Source: Lederbergia sp. NSJ-179 (lineage in GTDB: Bacteria; Bacillota; Bacilli; Bacillales; Bacillaceae_C). From it: a stretch of 64,000 nt of DNA. Below are positions 36,347 through 46,185 of the stretch, one piece after another. The translations under genes and the position numbers were made by a program. Positions within the stretch are counted from its first letter, which is position 1. The number at the start of each line of letters is the position of its first letter. The notes beneath the pieces are model-generated. The model saw nothing but the letters and a program-made list of their open reading frames with translations. It ran no database searches and was not told where the DNA came from. Location of the stretch: assembly GCF_022867885.1 (NCBI RefSeq), contig NZ_JALIFP010000009.1:79110-143109 (forward strand), in the 5' to 3' direction.

Positions 36347-36388
36347 TTATAATAAAGTTTCAAAAAAAAAAATAAAGCAATCTTCTTT
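36347..36388. repeat. AT-rich repeat shared with 52229-52281
   Basis: TTATAATAAAGTTT (36347-36360) and AATAAAGCAATCTTCTTT (36371-36388) occur in the same order at 52229-52242 and 52264-52281. The function is unknown; it may be a short IS-end remnant or terminator repeat. Confidence 0.6.
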
Positions 36389-36432
36389 CAGCTTTGAGGA
36401 GTAAAAATTCTTCGAGATAATTCACTTATTTT

Positions 36433-36494
36433 ATCCCCCTAAATTTTGATAAATATAGGATAATTTAACTGTATTTATCATGATTTAGGGGGAT
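36433..36494. repeat. 62-bp interrupted palindrome in the 36.3-36.7 kb gap
   Basis: ATCCCCCTAAAT (36433-36444) and GATAAATA (36448-36455) pair with TATTTATC (36472-36479) and ATTTAGGGGGAT (36483-36494), leaving a 16-base loop. No gene is adjacent. Together with the AT-rich repeat this is all I can identify in 36301-36725. Confidence 0.7.
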
Positions 36495-36725
36495 TTATGG
36501 ATGATTACAAGAACCTGAATCCGTGACTAAGTACTTCGGACAAAAAAAGAGCGGTTTCACCTATTTCGCTCTTATTCCAAAAGGGTAATTACGATCAAAT
36601 TCAAATAAAATATTCCTTTTTCTTTAGTTGTCTTTTTTTGAAGGCATGTTGAAATAAGCCTTATGATCACTCGTTTTTTCAAAGGCTTCGTCACCAATCT
36701 TATTTTATTTAGCAGTAAAAGTGGC

Positions 36726-36942
36726 TTAATAAAATGCACAATACAGCTTCTTAAATACGGTATACCAAAGATTATCTTTATTGAATTTCAATTTCCACTG
36801 TCTTCCACTGTTGACAAGTTTCGAGGCTAAGGTGATTATATTTTGAATTACTGTTCGTATACGGCGCCTTTTTACATTTTTCCTTAGGGGGACATCATTG
36901 TCTTTTAGACTTTCTTGCCCTACCATACGTAACAAATTATAA
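36726..36942 (-). pseudogene. IS1380-type transposase, C-terminal fragment
   Basis: About 72 codons, YNLLRMVGQESLKDNDVPL then RRRIRTVIQNIITLASKLV, the C-terminal end of IS1380-family transposases. It completes, in protein terms, the N-terminal part found on the opposite strand at 37584-38676: that part stops at FGLFAY exactly where this one begins (shared bases TTATA). The missing 5' side and the opposite orientation show a rearranged, dead copy. Confidence 0.75.
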
Positions 36943-37579
36943 GAGGTTGTTCAAAAAGTACCCTACTTAAATGAAATTAAAGTCTGATAAAACCCAAATG
37001 TACATTCTAATCTGTTATTTAGGTAGATTTGGGAGATACGCTTTAAATAATTAAATGTTCAGTGAATTATCTCCTGAAAAAGGCTAAAAAAGGGCATACT
37101 CTCCCCTTGGCCATAAATAGCTTTTAAAAAAAAATAAAACTATCCGATCTAGATGGAATTTAGGCAACCAAAGGTAACGACATCTGTTCCACCTGCTGCA
37201 TTTGTAATTCCTTTATCTTTTCAACATGATTTTCGGGTAAAATCGTTGCACGCACATGCTTGATGATACGTTCAATTAACCTGAACATGTCTCTCATGAT
37301 GAAAAAGGATACGGAAATAAGTCCTCGGACCAACCTTATAAAGTGGGTTTACCTTTTCAAAAACAATGGAGTCGTCTACATGATCAATGTAATCTATTAA
37401 TTCCGCATCAAAGCCGAGTGTGTTATAATAGTGAAAGGGAATTAGTTCCAATTGTAATTCCATGAAAATGCACCTTGCAAATCGGTATTTTTGATTGTGT
37501 TGTTACTTTCATTTTACCATATTTTGCTAAAGGTGCATTTTTATTTTTCGTGAAAAATAAGGGCTTTTTGAACACCCTC
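36943..37579 (-). mobile_element. Internally deleted insertion sequence (637 bp)
   Basis: Bounded by near-perfect 16-bp inverted repeats GAGGTTGTTCAAAAAG (36943-36958) and CTTTTTGAACACCCTC (37564-37579; 15 of 16 match). It sits between the two halves of the broken IS1380 copy. Only terminal pieces of its transposase remain. The same kind of ends bound the 156-bp element at 4063-4218. Confidence 0.7.
37160..37463 (-). pseudogene. Transposase remnant inside the deleted IS
   Basis: Frame 1 gives the N-terminus MELQLELIPFHYYNTLGFDA ... DSIVFEKVNPLYKVGPRTYF. A shift of frame near 37290 gives a C-terminal-looking end MFRLIERIIKHVRATILPEN ... VEQMSLPLVA then TAA at 37160. The central catalytic part is missing. 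The IS family is not recognised with confidence. Confidence 0.6.
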
Positions 37580-37583
37580 TACT

Positions 37584-38676
37584 AGCGAACGTATTACAGC
37601 GCATACTGGTTTAGCCGTTATTGGCAATCTTTTATATCACACTTCTTTGTCACAACGATTGAATCAAGCACAACCAAGTAAAACTCAACGAAATTCAAAT
37701 ATCTCCAATAGGGATGTCGCCCTGTCCTATATTGGTTTACTTTGCCAAGGCAAGAATGATTTTGACCATATAGAAGCTTTCCGGGAAGACGAATTTTTCC
37801 GTTATGCTCTAAATGTCGACAATGTCCCTTCTAGTCCCACTCTCCGTCAACGATTGAATCAGGCTTCTTTAATAGATGACTGGAAGACGATCTTATTGGA
37901 AGAGTCCGCTAACCTTATTTACCGTATGGATGCAGCCATTACGCCTGTCTATGTAGGGAATACACCCTATCTTCCCTTGGATATGGATGTCTCTCCTTTT
38001 GATAACTCCAATACGATGAAAGAAGGAGTTTCACGAACATACAAAGGTTCCGACGGTTATGCTCCTATGTTTGCCTATCTTGGGCAAGAAGGCTATGGGG
38101 TCAACGTAGAACTACGTGAAGGGAGTGTACATTCACAAAAGGGCACCCCCGAATTTCTTCAGAAAACGATTGAGCTTGCAAGACGAATGACGAATCAACC
38201 GATTCTCCTTCGTATGGATTCAGCCTGTGACAGTGCAGATAATTTAAAAATCTGCATGATAAATAAGGTGGACTTTATCATCAAGCGTAATCCCCGGAAA
38301 GAAACAGCAGAAGATTGGCTGTCCATCGCAAAGGATAGTGGCATCTGTCTAGAGGAGCGTCCAGGCAAAAATGTATACATGGGTTACTGTCTATCCACCA
38401 TTAAGGGCACTGGTGTCCCTATCCATATCGCCTTTAAGGTGATAGAGAGGGCTATTGATAAAGACGGGCAGATCTTGCTGGTTCCAGAGATTGAATTTGA
38501 TACTTACTTTACTTCATTATTTGTGCCAACTGCCAAGATCGTGGAGCTATACGAATATCATGGAACGAGTGAACAATTTCACAGTGAACTCAAAACCGAT
38601 TTAGATTTAGAGCGTTTACCTTCGGGCAAATTTGCGACGAATGATCTTATTCTTCATTTTGGATTGTTCGCTTATA
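37584..38676 (+). pseudogene. IS1380-type transposase, 5'- and 3'-truncated
   Basis: Open frame from SERITAHTGLAVIGNLLYHT (upstream of the first possible start, 37647) through DVALSYIGLLCQGKNDFDHI, LRMDSACDSADNLKICMINK and HGTSEQFHSELKTDLDLERL to ILHFGLFAY. These are typical IS1380-family blocks, including DDE-region residues. The 5' end is cut by the deleted IS ending at 37579 and the 3' end by another transposase starting about 38677; the missing C-terminus lies inverted at 36726-36942. Confidence 0.85.
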
Positions 38677-39947
38677 GAGTTCGTCAAAATTCAGCGTCAT
38701 TTCTTTAAAGAATTTACAAACACATTAAAAAAGATTAAAGACCCCAGGCATCAAAGCTATATCACTTATGGAGCGGAGACGATTCTATATACGATTCTCC
38801 TGAAAAATGCATTCGGCATTGATTCAATGAGAAGCATGACGGAGCGCTTCAACAAAGAAGAATGCATTAAAAATGTAAAAAAAGTTTTGGGTTTAAAACA
38901 GCTTGAAGAGCTCCCTCATTACGATACGATCAATGACTTTTTATTCAAACTGGATGGCAAAGAACTGGAGAAAGTTAGAACGTATATGATCAAGGCACTT
39001 CTAAAAAAAAGATGCTTTGAATCATATCGGATTTCGGATAAATATTGGCTCATTGTTGTGGATGGCACGGGAATCCATACTTTTAAGGAGAAGCACTGTG
39101 ATCATTGCCTGAGACGGGAATACAAGGATCAAGAGATTAGGGAAACAAAGGTCATCTACATGCATCATGTGTTAGAAGCGAAGCTGGTCGTTGGAGAGAT
39201 GGTGTTCAGCATTGCTTCAGAGTTTATTGAAAACGAGTCGGAAGACGCTCCCAAACAGGACTGTGAGCTAAAGGCATTCAAAAGGATGGCCAAGAAAATC
39301 AAAAGCACATTCAAACGACTGCCCATCTGTCTTTTGGGAGACAGCCTGTATGCATGTGAGCCTGTCTTTGACATCTGCCACGATAACAAATGGAAATACA
39401 TCTTCCGTTTCAAGGAAGGCAGAATTAAAAGCATCGCGACTGAGTTCCAAGCCATCAAATACCTGGAAGAAAACAACAAAAAGAACAAACATGAAAAAAA
39501 GAGGGAGATCAGTTTGTTTGGACCCCCGATATTTCATATAACAACAGACGCGTGAATCTTTTGGAAGCAGTATTGAAAACAGAGGACAAAGAGTTTTTGT
39601 TTATTACGGATATCAGAATCACTAAAAGGAATGCGGAAAAACTCGTCCAAGCGGGGCGGAGTCGCTGGAAAATAGAAAACGAGGGTTTTAACCATCAGAA
39701 GAACGGGTGGCACAATATTGAACATGTGAATTCCCATAACTATACGGCAATGAAAAACCATTACCTTCTGGTGCAAATCGCCGATATCTTGGTTCAGTTG
39801 TACCTTAATGGTGCCAAGATCCTAAAGGGGCTAAAAAAATCGGCAAAAGAAAAATCCTCGGATCTGTTAGAAGCGATTCGGAGCCGCACGCTAACAGACG
39901 AGGACCTACACCAATTAAGAAAACCGATGCAAGTCAGGTTTACCTAA
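38677..39947 (+). pseudogene. Second transposase (DDE type), frameshifted
   Basis: Two frames form one protein: FKEFTNTLKKIKDPRHQSYI ... DGTGIHTFKEKHCDHCLRRE ... LPICLLGDSLYACEPVFDIC to about 39500, then VWTPDISYNNRRVNLLEAVL ... QAGRSRWKIENEGFNHQKNG ... LRKPMQVRFT to 39947. The shift falls in an A-rich run near 39490-39510. The order D...D...E is visible. It interrupted the IS1380 copy at TTATA; a GAGTTCGTCAAAA sequence at 38677 may be its left end. The right end was not identified and no intact start is visible. IS family uncertain. Confidence 0.8.
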
Positions 39948-40208
39948 CGGTTTTATTGTATCAAAGGAGGTGATGCTAAGGAAGAGTTTTTATAGTTATC
40001 CACAACTTTAAAGCCAAAAATAATCCATTGTGCTCGTTTTGACTTTTTTCACAGAAAAATCAATTGGTAAATTTTTACATCTGTGAATAAGTTCATTTTC
40101 TGTTTTAAGGACTAAAAAACATAAATTTACTTCTCATAGCTGACACCTGTATCCCCTGCTTGAAAAAGATATGCTAGATTGGAAAACAGCCAATTGAATA
40201 TGAAACCC

Positions 40209-40308
40209 AAATATGTATAACCTCAATAATATGGTTTGAGGGTCTCTACCAGGAACCGTTAAATTCTGACTACAAAAAATACCCAATCATTTGTAGTCGT
40301 TTTTTTTA
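40209..40308 (+). promoter_or_regulatory. Purine riboswitch (guanine-type C74) with overlapping terminator
   Basis: Conserved core: ATATGG (40229-40234), TCTACC (40245-40250), loop ACCGTTAAAT and the J3/1 sequence CTGACTACA with C at 40270, the position that is C in guanine/hypoxanthine aptamers and U in adenine ones. The P1 3' strand GACTACA (40268-40274) is also the 5' arm of a terminator with TGTAGTC (40292-40298) and an eight-U tail. P1 and terminator are mutually exclusive, so ligand binding should allow transcription of pbuE. Confidence 0.93.
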
Positions 40309-40369
40309 TTTCTTTTAAATTCCCTTTGAATGTTATACGTCTATCGGGTTTCCAGCAGGAGGGATTTTA

Positions 40370-41550
40370 ATGAATTTTAGAGTTTTTATACTTGCAGCAT
40401 CTTCTGTAACAGTAGGGTTGGTGGAATTAATTGCAGGGGGAATCTTACCTGTCATTGCAAAGGATCTACATGTTGCGATAGAAGCCGCCGGACAGCTCAT
40501 CACTGTTTTTGCTCTCGTTTATGCTATTTCTGGTCCTGTACTTTTATCATTAACTGCTAATATAGAACGAAAAAAGTTGTATCTTGCAGCGTTAACCGTA
40601 TTTTTTCTTGGAAATGTGATGACCTATTTCAGTCCAACTTTCCCATTCATTATGATTGCCAGGATTATTACGGCTATGAGTGCGGCTTTGGTTATTGTAC
40701 TTTCTTTAACCATTGCAGCAAAGATTGTTGATCCAATACATCGAGCAAAAGCATTAGGGGTTATCTATATGGGAATTAGCTCATCACTTGTACTGGGAGT
40801 TCCAATCGGAATTATGATAACCGATGCTTTTGGTTGGCGTTCCGTTTTTCTGGGAATTGCAGTCTTATCCATCATTTCTATGATCCTTATTTATACTTTT
40901 TTGGAAGAGATTCCTGCCGAAAAAATTCTTCCACTATCTGTGCAGATTAAATCACTTGGTAATTTAAAGATTATTGGTGCACATTTAGCCATGATGTTCA
41001 TGTTAGCAGGGCACTACACCGTTTATGCATACTTTACACCTTTTTTAGAAACCACTTTACATTTGAATCAACACTGGATTAGCATATGCTATTTTCTTTT
41101 CGGGCTTGCAGCAGTACGCGGCGGTGCACTTGGGGGAACGCTCGCCGATTGGATTGGCTCACCAAAAAGCATGTTAATCGTTATTAGCTCTTTTGCCATT
41201 ATACTCTTTGTGCTTCATACTCAACGTTTTCTTTTTTTGCATTTCTTGTTGTGATGATGGTATGGGCGGCATTAAGTTGGGCTTTGGCTCCTCCTATACA
41301 AAATTATCTTATCAATACTGATCCCGAGTCTGCTTATATTCACCAGAGCCTTAATAACTCTGCTCTTCAAATTGGGATTGCCGCAGGTTCCGGAATTGGC
41401 GGAGTGGCACTAGGCTATACAGGTTCAGTAGTAAGCACAGCCAGCATAGGTTCAGGCGTTGTGATAATTGCCCTTATATGTGCCATTTTTTCTTTATCAA
41501 TATCTGGTTCCCCACAAAAAGGTCTAAATTTCAACAACCAGGATGATTGA
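40370..41550 (+). pseudogene. pbuE: Purine base efflux pump PbuE, frameshifted
   Basis: Frame 1 (40370-41254) starts MNFRVFILAASSVTVGLVEL and runs through ten helices. The remaining two helices continue in another frame (VVMMVWAALSWALAPPIQNY to the stop at 41550). One base is gained or lost near 41214-41235, in ACTCAACGTTTTC. Sequence, length (~390 residues joined) and the purine riboswitch match PbuE, an MFS exporter of purine bases. GGAGGG precedes the ATG. Either a true inactivating mutation or a sequencing error. Confidence 0.85.
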
Positions 41551-41616
41551 TTCGTTCAAATTGTCGGCCCCCAAAAAAGACTTTCAATAAAACGTTATTG
41601 GGTCATCGGTTCATAT

Positions 41617-41662
41617 CAAAAACAGTCTCTGCAAAGAACGTTTGTTTTCCTGTAGAGACTGT
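41617..41662 (-). terminator. Terminator between pbuE and the MerR gene
   Basis: ACAGTCTCTGCA and TGTAGAGACTGT (41622-41662) form an imperfect 12-bp stem with UUUUU on the minus strand; it can end the MerR transcript and perhaps pbuE. Confidence 0.6.
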
Positions 41663-41703
41663 CAGTTAAATCTTTTTTAAAACAGAAGGAACCGGTAGAC
41701 TTT

Positions 41704-42471
41704 TTATTCCTGCTCTGTTTGGTTCATATAGTATTCCATCACTTGATTAAGCCATTTCTGCTCTTCTTCCGTGAATGGAGGGGGTGCCATGCTTTCCAGT
41801 TCTTGAATGTCCAACTTCTCCACATCTGCATCAGCAAGCTGGTGTATCACATCCTCACCCAAAAACGCAAAAGATTCTTGGAGATACGTTTGGATCATTT
41901 CTTGGACTTTTGGGTCCTCTGCAGGGCTTCCACATAATTGCTTTACTTTTTTAGAGAATTGGATAAATGATTGATCCAAGGAAACCAATTCGTTTTCCGT
42001 TTTATTGTAGATTGCTTCCATGACATCTGTTAGTTGATTTCGTTCCATCCATTCTTTTTGCCTATTTTCCGTTATCATATTATGAATGAGACTAAATAAT
42101 ACGGCACTGTCCACCTCCACTTCTTCCTCCAGAAGCTTAATCACTCTCTTAATGGAAATTATTGATTTTTCAATTTGATGCTTCTCTTTTTCCAGCGCCT
42201 GCAAGTGAAGGGCCAGTGTTTCATTTAAATCAACAGTAAAGCTCGGCTCATGCATCATTGAAGCAATATTTTCCAGGCTGTAACCAAGGAACTTGAGACT
42301 TAAAATTTTCTGTAAAGTTAAAATATCTTGATGACTGTAAATGCGGTGACCAGACGCCGGATCCCTTTCTGGTTGAAGCAAACCAATTTCATCATAGTAA
42401 TGCAACGTGCGAATGGATAATCCTGTTTTTTCGGCAAACTCCCCAACAGAATATTTCTTATGCTCTTTCAT
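41704..42471 (-). CDS. MerR-family regulator with long C-terminal effector domain
   Basis: 255 residues: winged helix MerR domain (KKYSVGEFAEKTGLSIRTLH and YYDEIGLLQPERDPASGHRI, residues ~4-43), a coiled-coil (~75-120, EKEKHQIEKSIISIKRVIKL), and a C-terminal helical domain rich in E/Q of the kind that binds drugs in TipA-like proteins. ATG 42471 follows GGGGGG. It lies downstream of the ABC exporter genes on the same strand, separated by ~180 bases, so it may respond to the exported compound. Confidence 0.82.
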   Translation of the reverse strand: MKEHKKYSVGEFAEKTGLSIRTLHYYDEIGLLQPERDPASGHRIYSHQDILTLQKILSLKFLGYSLENIASMMHEPSFTVDLNETLALHLQALEKEKHQIEKSIISIKRVIKLLEEEVEVDSAVLFSLIHNMITENRQKEWMERNQLTDVMEAIYNKTENELVSLDQSFIQFSKKVKQLCGSPAEDPKVQEMIQTYLQESFAFLGEDVIHQLADADVEKLDIQELESMAPPPFTEEEQKWLNQVMEYYMNQTEQE

Positions 42472-42656
42472 CAAAAATCCCCCCAGAACAATTTGTACTC
42501 ATTATAAAGCCTCACGCAACTGGAGGTGCAAGCGGAATTGGGGAAACAAAAGTGCAACTTCATCACCCCTGCATGATTGACAAATACTATCTAAACGGCA
42601 AATAGAATATTTCAGCCCTGGATTAATTTAAATCTATTAAGGAAGGATTTCTTTTT

Positions 42657-43799
42657 TTAAATAAAGCTTTTTGTACTGTTATTGCGGCTAAACTTATAAA
42701 TGGCAACAAGAAAGAAGGCCGCGGCGAAGGCAAACAAGATGAGAAGGTTTAAATACAAGCTGCCAAATGTGCTTCCGTCCTGCAGTTTTGTCAACGTATC
42801 CAACGTCCAGCGTTGGGGCAGAAACTCGGATATCTTTTGAATGGACTTCGGCATCACTTCAACCGGCCAAAAACAACCCGACAGCATGACAGTCGGCAAA
42901 ATAATCAAATTGGTCAGGGCATTCGATGCACTCCGACTATTAGAAAACGCCACAATAACCAAAGAGAGTCCAACCGAGATCAGCGAAAAAATCGCCATGA
43001 CCACAAACGCCTTCCAAAATGGAACATTCAAATCAATGTGAAAGACATAAGACAGGAAAACAAGCGTAATGACGACTTGAACGAGCATCACCATCATATT
43101 CACAAGTACATTGGAAAAAATATATTTACGCGCTGTAATTGGTGTGGACAACAAACGGAAGTACGTACGATTTTCCTTTTCCGCTAAAATAATTTCCGCT
43201 AGGTTAGCAGCTGACATCATCATAATCATGATCAAAAAACCGAAGGCAGATAGTGTCATCGTTTTGCTCGTGGATGAATCCTCAAGCGTAGTCGTTTCAA
43301 ATTGAAAATCCGCTTGCTGATAATGATTGTACATACGGCTGAACGTACCCGGATCCCCTTCCGCTGCCTTGCCAAGTGCAGTCAGGTTATCAATATATTG
43401 ATACAAATACGATTTGACAAAACTGGTAACACTTTCCCCTTTGATCGATGTCAGGTCAATATGTTCAGGTTCTCCAGCCAGCACACTTTCAGAATAGCCT
43501 TGTTCAAAAGTAATTACACCATCAACCTTCCCTGATATCACATGTTCCTTTACATCATCTGCCTGCATTTCCTTCACTTGGATATGGTCCAGCCCTTTTA
43601 AAAAGGAAATCGTCTCAGTAGCAATTGAATCATCATCATGATTGACCACACCAAGGGTCATTTGGCTATCTTGGCCACCGTAAGCAACCAAAGCAATCAA
43701 GATACCTACAAGTGGTGTGACCAAATAAAGTAAAATATTTTTCTTGTTCCGGAATGTTGTCCGTAATGTTTTGCTCATTAACCATAGAGTATCCTTCAT
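42657..43799 (-). CDS. ABC-2 permease, LnrN-like
   Basis: 380 residues: one N-terminal helix (~residues 24-41), an extracellular domain, then five helices including LIMIMMMSAANLAEIILAEK. It is the last of three genes (ATPase, permease, permease) that match the lnrLMN arrangement of B. subtilis, which exports linearmycin-type polyenes. It follows the first permease with no intergenic bases. The substrate here is not known. Confidence 0.78.
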   Translation of the reverse strand: MKDTLWLMSKTLRTTFRNKKNILLYLVTPLVGILIALVAYGGQDSQMTLGVVNHDDDSIATETISFLKGLDHIQVKEMQADDVKEHVISGKVDGVITFEQGYSESVLAGEPEHIDLTSIKGESVTSFVKSYLYQYIDNLTALGKAAEGDPGTFSRMYNHYQQADFQFETTTLEDSSTSKTMTLSAFGFLIMIMMMSAANLAEIILAEKENRTYFRLLSTPITARKYIFSNVLVNMMVMLVQVVITLVFLSYVFHIDLNVPFWKAFVVMAIFSLISVGLSLVIVAFSNSRSASNALTNLIILPTVMLSGCFWPVEVMPKSIQKISEFLPQRWTLDTLTKLQDGSTFGSLYLNLLILFAFAAAFFLVAIYKFSRNNSTKSFI

Positions 43800-44918
43800 T
43801 TACAATCCCTCCCGTCGTCTCATCAATACAATCGAAATCAGCAAAAATAGTAAAGCAAGACCAATATTCATACCGATAGCTGGCATCATGAAGGATACAT
43901 CGTTCCCATAAACGAGATTGAAAACAGCTTTATTTTCCAAAGTTAACGGAGATAGATTGCTAATAACCTTCAGAATGCCTTCTGGATTCTCGATTGGAAA
44001 ATAGGCACCTCCAAAGAATGATGCCAATTGAACGACAATCATTATCACCATTGTCGGACCCGCAGGAGATTTAATCAAAAAAGAAACCCCAAGTCCAAAA
44101 CTGACGGAAAAGATCACTTCAGTTAGAAGCACAAGGAATACCAAACCCAAATGATCTCCCCAATTTGCATGGAACACAAGCTTACTGATGATAACAATCA
44201 ACGTAATACAAACCATATTAATGACGATACTCCCCAACACTTTCCCAATAAAAATATCACGTTTATGAATCGGGGCAATCATTAACCGGCTTGCTGTTCT
44301 ACGTGTTCGTTCATGTGACATCAATTGACTTCCCGACATTGCCGAATACAGTACAATCATCGTCGTCATCACAACCGCATAATAATCCATTGAACTAGGC
44401 TGCTGTTTCGGGTGGAGTGCATGATCGTCGATGTAATCATGTTTGGATGAATCCGAAAAGACAGACTCAGCCTTCTCTGGATCCACCTTCGTAATCTCCG
44501 TCACCAGATTGTACCGTTCAACAAAAGAGGCAAGTACCCCTTGTAAAATACTCCCTTCTATACTGCGTTGATCATTCACAAACAAATGAAATCCAGATTG
44601 ATCAATCGAAACGTACCCATCTGCTTTTCCTTGTTTCACTAGCTCTTTCCCGTCCATATCATCTTTTACCGGATTAAAATGAATCCCGGATTGTGCTAAA
44701 TCCTTCGTAAATGATTCGAACGGTTGAGTGAGACTGTCATTCGTGTTGTCATACAGCACATCCATATCGTCAATCGAAATCTCATCATTAAATGCTCCGG
44801 TCAATGCCGTACCAAGCACAAGCATGAGCACAATGGGGAAAGCAAGCATAAATACCAGTGTCCGAATATCCCGAAATTCATGCTTAATTTCCTTCCAGGC
44901 TATTAGTAGCATGTTCAT
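43800..44918 (-). CDS. ABC-2 permease, LnrM-like
   Basis: 372 residues with the same topology (N-terminal helix, extracellular domain rich in D/S, then five to six helices) and the ABC-2 block SAMSGSQLMSHERTRRTASR. Directly upstream of its partner permease and 16 bases after the ATPase gene. Presumably forms the heteromeric membrane part of the exporter. Confidence 0.78.
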   Translation of the reverse strand: MNMLLIAWKEIKHEFRDIRTLVFMLAFPIVLMLVLGTALTGAFNDEISIDDMDVLYDNTNDSLTQPFESFTKDLAQSGIHFNPVKDDMDGKELVKQGKADGYVSIDQSGFHLFVNDQRSIEGSILQGVLASFVERYNLVTEITKVDPEKAESVFSDSSKHDYIDDHALHPKQQPSSMDYYAVVMTTMIVLYSAMSGSQLMSHERTRRTASRLMIAPIHKRDIFIGKVLGSIVINMVCITLIVIISKLVFHANWGDHLGLVFLVLLTEVIFSVSFGLGVSFLIKSPAGPTMVIMIVVQLASFFGGAYFPIENPEGILKVISNLSPLTLENKAVFNLVYGNDVSFMMPAIGMNIGLALLFLLISIVLMRRREGL

Positions 44919-44934
44919 ATTTGTTCCCTCCCTT

Positions 44935-45873
44935 CTACGAATCTCGCAAATTTCTGCCAGTTAACGTCAAAAATACGGTTTCCAGGTTCGGTTCTTTTTC
45001 ATCTAGTGACCGGATTTCCAATTGGTTATTGATAAAATAATCGATAATTTGATTTAAGTTGTTCACACCTAGCTCTGTATTTATTTGCACCGTGTTTTTA
45101 ACCACTTTTACATTTGCGACCCCTTGAATCTTATAGATATCATTCACATCGATCACTTCAGTAGACTTTACCTCGATGAAGATCAGCTTGGAATCCGTAA
45201 TGAGCGATTTCAGTTGTTCCTTCGTTCCTTCAGCTATAATTTTTCCGTGATCAATAATCGCAATCCGACTGCAGATTTCCTCTACTTCTTCCATGTAATG
45301 ACTCGTATAAATGATGGTACAGCCCATTCCATTTAGCTTGCGTACCGATTTCAATATATAGTTTCTGGATTGCGGATCAATTCCGACAGTCGGTTCATCC
45401 ATAATGATCAATTTAGGCTGATGTGCAATCGCACATGCGATATTGAGCCGCCGTTTCATCCCGCCGGAAAAGGTTTTGGGATAGCTTTTCTGTTTTTCTG
45501 ATAAACCAACGAACTCCAGTGCTTCCACCGTTCGATCGTGTAGCTCCTGTCCGCGCAAACCATACAAGCCTGCAAAAAAATGTACGTTTTCATAGGCTGT
45601 TAAATCCTCATAGATGGCCAATTCCTGAGGCACAAGACCGATATGTTTTTTAATATACTCATGATCTTTGTCAGTATCTTTCCCAAGAATCATGATCGAA
45701 CCTTTATTTTTTCGCAATAGACCAGTGATCATATTGATTGCCGTACTCTTACCGGCTCCATTGGATCCCAAAAAACCAAATATCTCCCCTTCTGAAATAG
45801 ATAAGGACATGTCATCAACAGCAATAAAATCACCGAATTTCTTTGTTAAATCATTTATTTCTAAAATATACAT
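44935..45873 (-). CDS. ABC ATPase of a LnrL-type exporter
   Basis: 312 residues: Walker A GSNGAGKST, signature FSGGMKRRLNIACAI, Walker B LIIMDEPTVGID and switch TSHYMEE, typical of drug-export ATPases, plus a ~90-residue C-terminal extension. ATG 45873 (MYILEINDLTKKF) follows AGGAGAGGTG; the longer frame from 45909 is rejected. It heads the three-gene exporter set, downstream of a NarL-type regulator and its kinase, as in lnrJKLMN. Confidence 0.85.
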   Translation of the reverse strand: MYILEINDLTKKFGDFIAVDDMSLSISEGEIFGFLGSNGAGKSTAINMITGLLRKNKGSIMILGKDTDKDHEYIKKHIGLVPQELAIYEDLTAYENVHFFAGLYGLRGQELHDRTVEALEFVGLSEKQKSYPKTFSGGMKRRLNIACAIAHQPKLIIMDEPTVGIDPQSRNYILKSVRKLNGMGCTIIYTSHYMEEVEEICSRIAIIDHGKIIAEGTKEQLKSLITDSKLIFIEVKSTEVIDVNDIYKIQGVANVKVVKNTVQINTELGVNNLNQIIDYFINNQLEIRSLDEKEPNLETVFLTLTGRNLRDS

Positions 45874-46053
45874 ACGATCACCTCTCCTATTGGTATCAAC
45901 CTTGTTCAAAAAGCGGGATTACATATCTCTTTTACCGTGCTCCTTGCACTCTGCAATAAGTATTAGAAAAACTTGGCTTGTCACCCAGTCTTAATAGTGA
46001 AAGCCTTAGTTTTTCTTAGACTTTGAACCGATAAAATTACAATTGCTACGAAA

Positions 46054-46104
46054 GGAATACTTTCTTAAAAGGAATACTTTCTTAAAAGGAATACTTTCTT
46101 AAAG
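46054..46104. repeat. Three 17-bp tandem repeats before the LnrL-type operon
   Basis: GGAATACTTTCTTAAAA is repeated three times (46054, 46071, 46088) in the 312-base gap between the kinase and exporter genes. Each contains the dyad GAAAG-N5-CTTTC with its neighbour. It lies about 180 bases upstream of the ATPase gene, so it could be a binding site for the response regulator. Confidence 0.7.
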
Positions 46105-46107
46105 TAT

Positions 46108-46139
46108 AAAAAAAAGAACGCACTAGCATAAGTGCATTC
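46108..46139 (-). terminator. Terminator after the sensor kinase
   Basis: GAATGCACT and AGTGCGTTC (46116-46139) followed on the minus strand by eight U residues. Confidence 0.85.
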
Positions 46140-46185
46140 TTTCATAACTTGACATGAAGTTTTTCATGTTTTCATAATGAAAATT

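Noticed and set aside
36433..39947. A prophage or integrative element at 36-40 kb
   Set aside because: Only transposase remnants are present; no integrase, capsid, conjugation or attachment-site pair was seen.
40209..40308. Adenine-type assignment of the pbuE riboswitch
   Set aside because: The J3/1 base is C (GACTACA), not U (GATTACA), which favours guanine/hypoxanthine despite the adenine type in B. subtilis pbuE.
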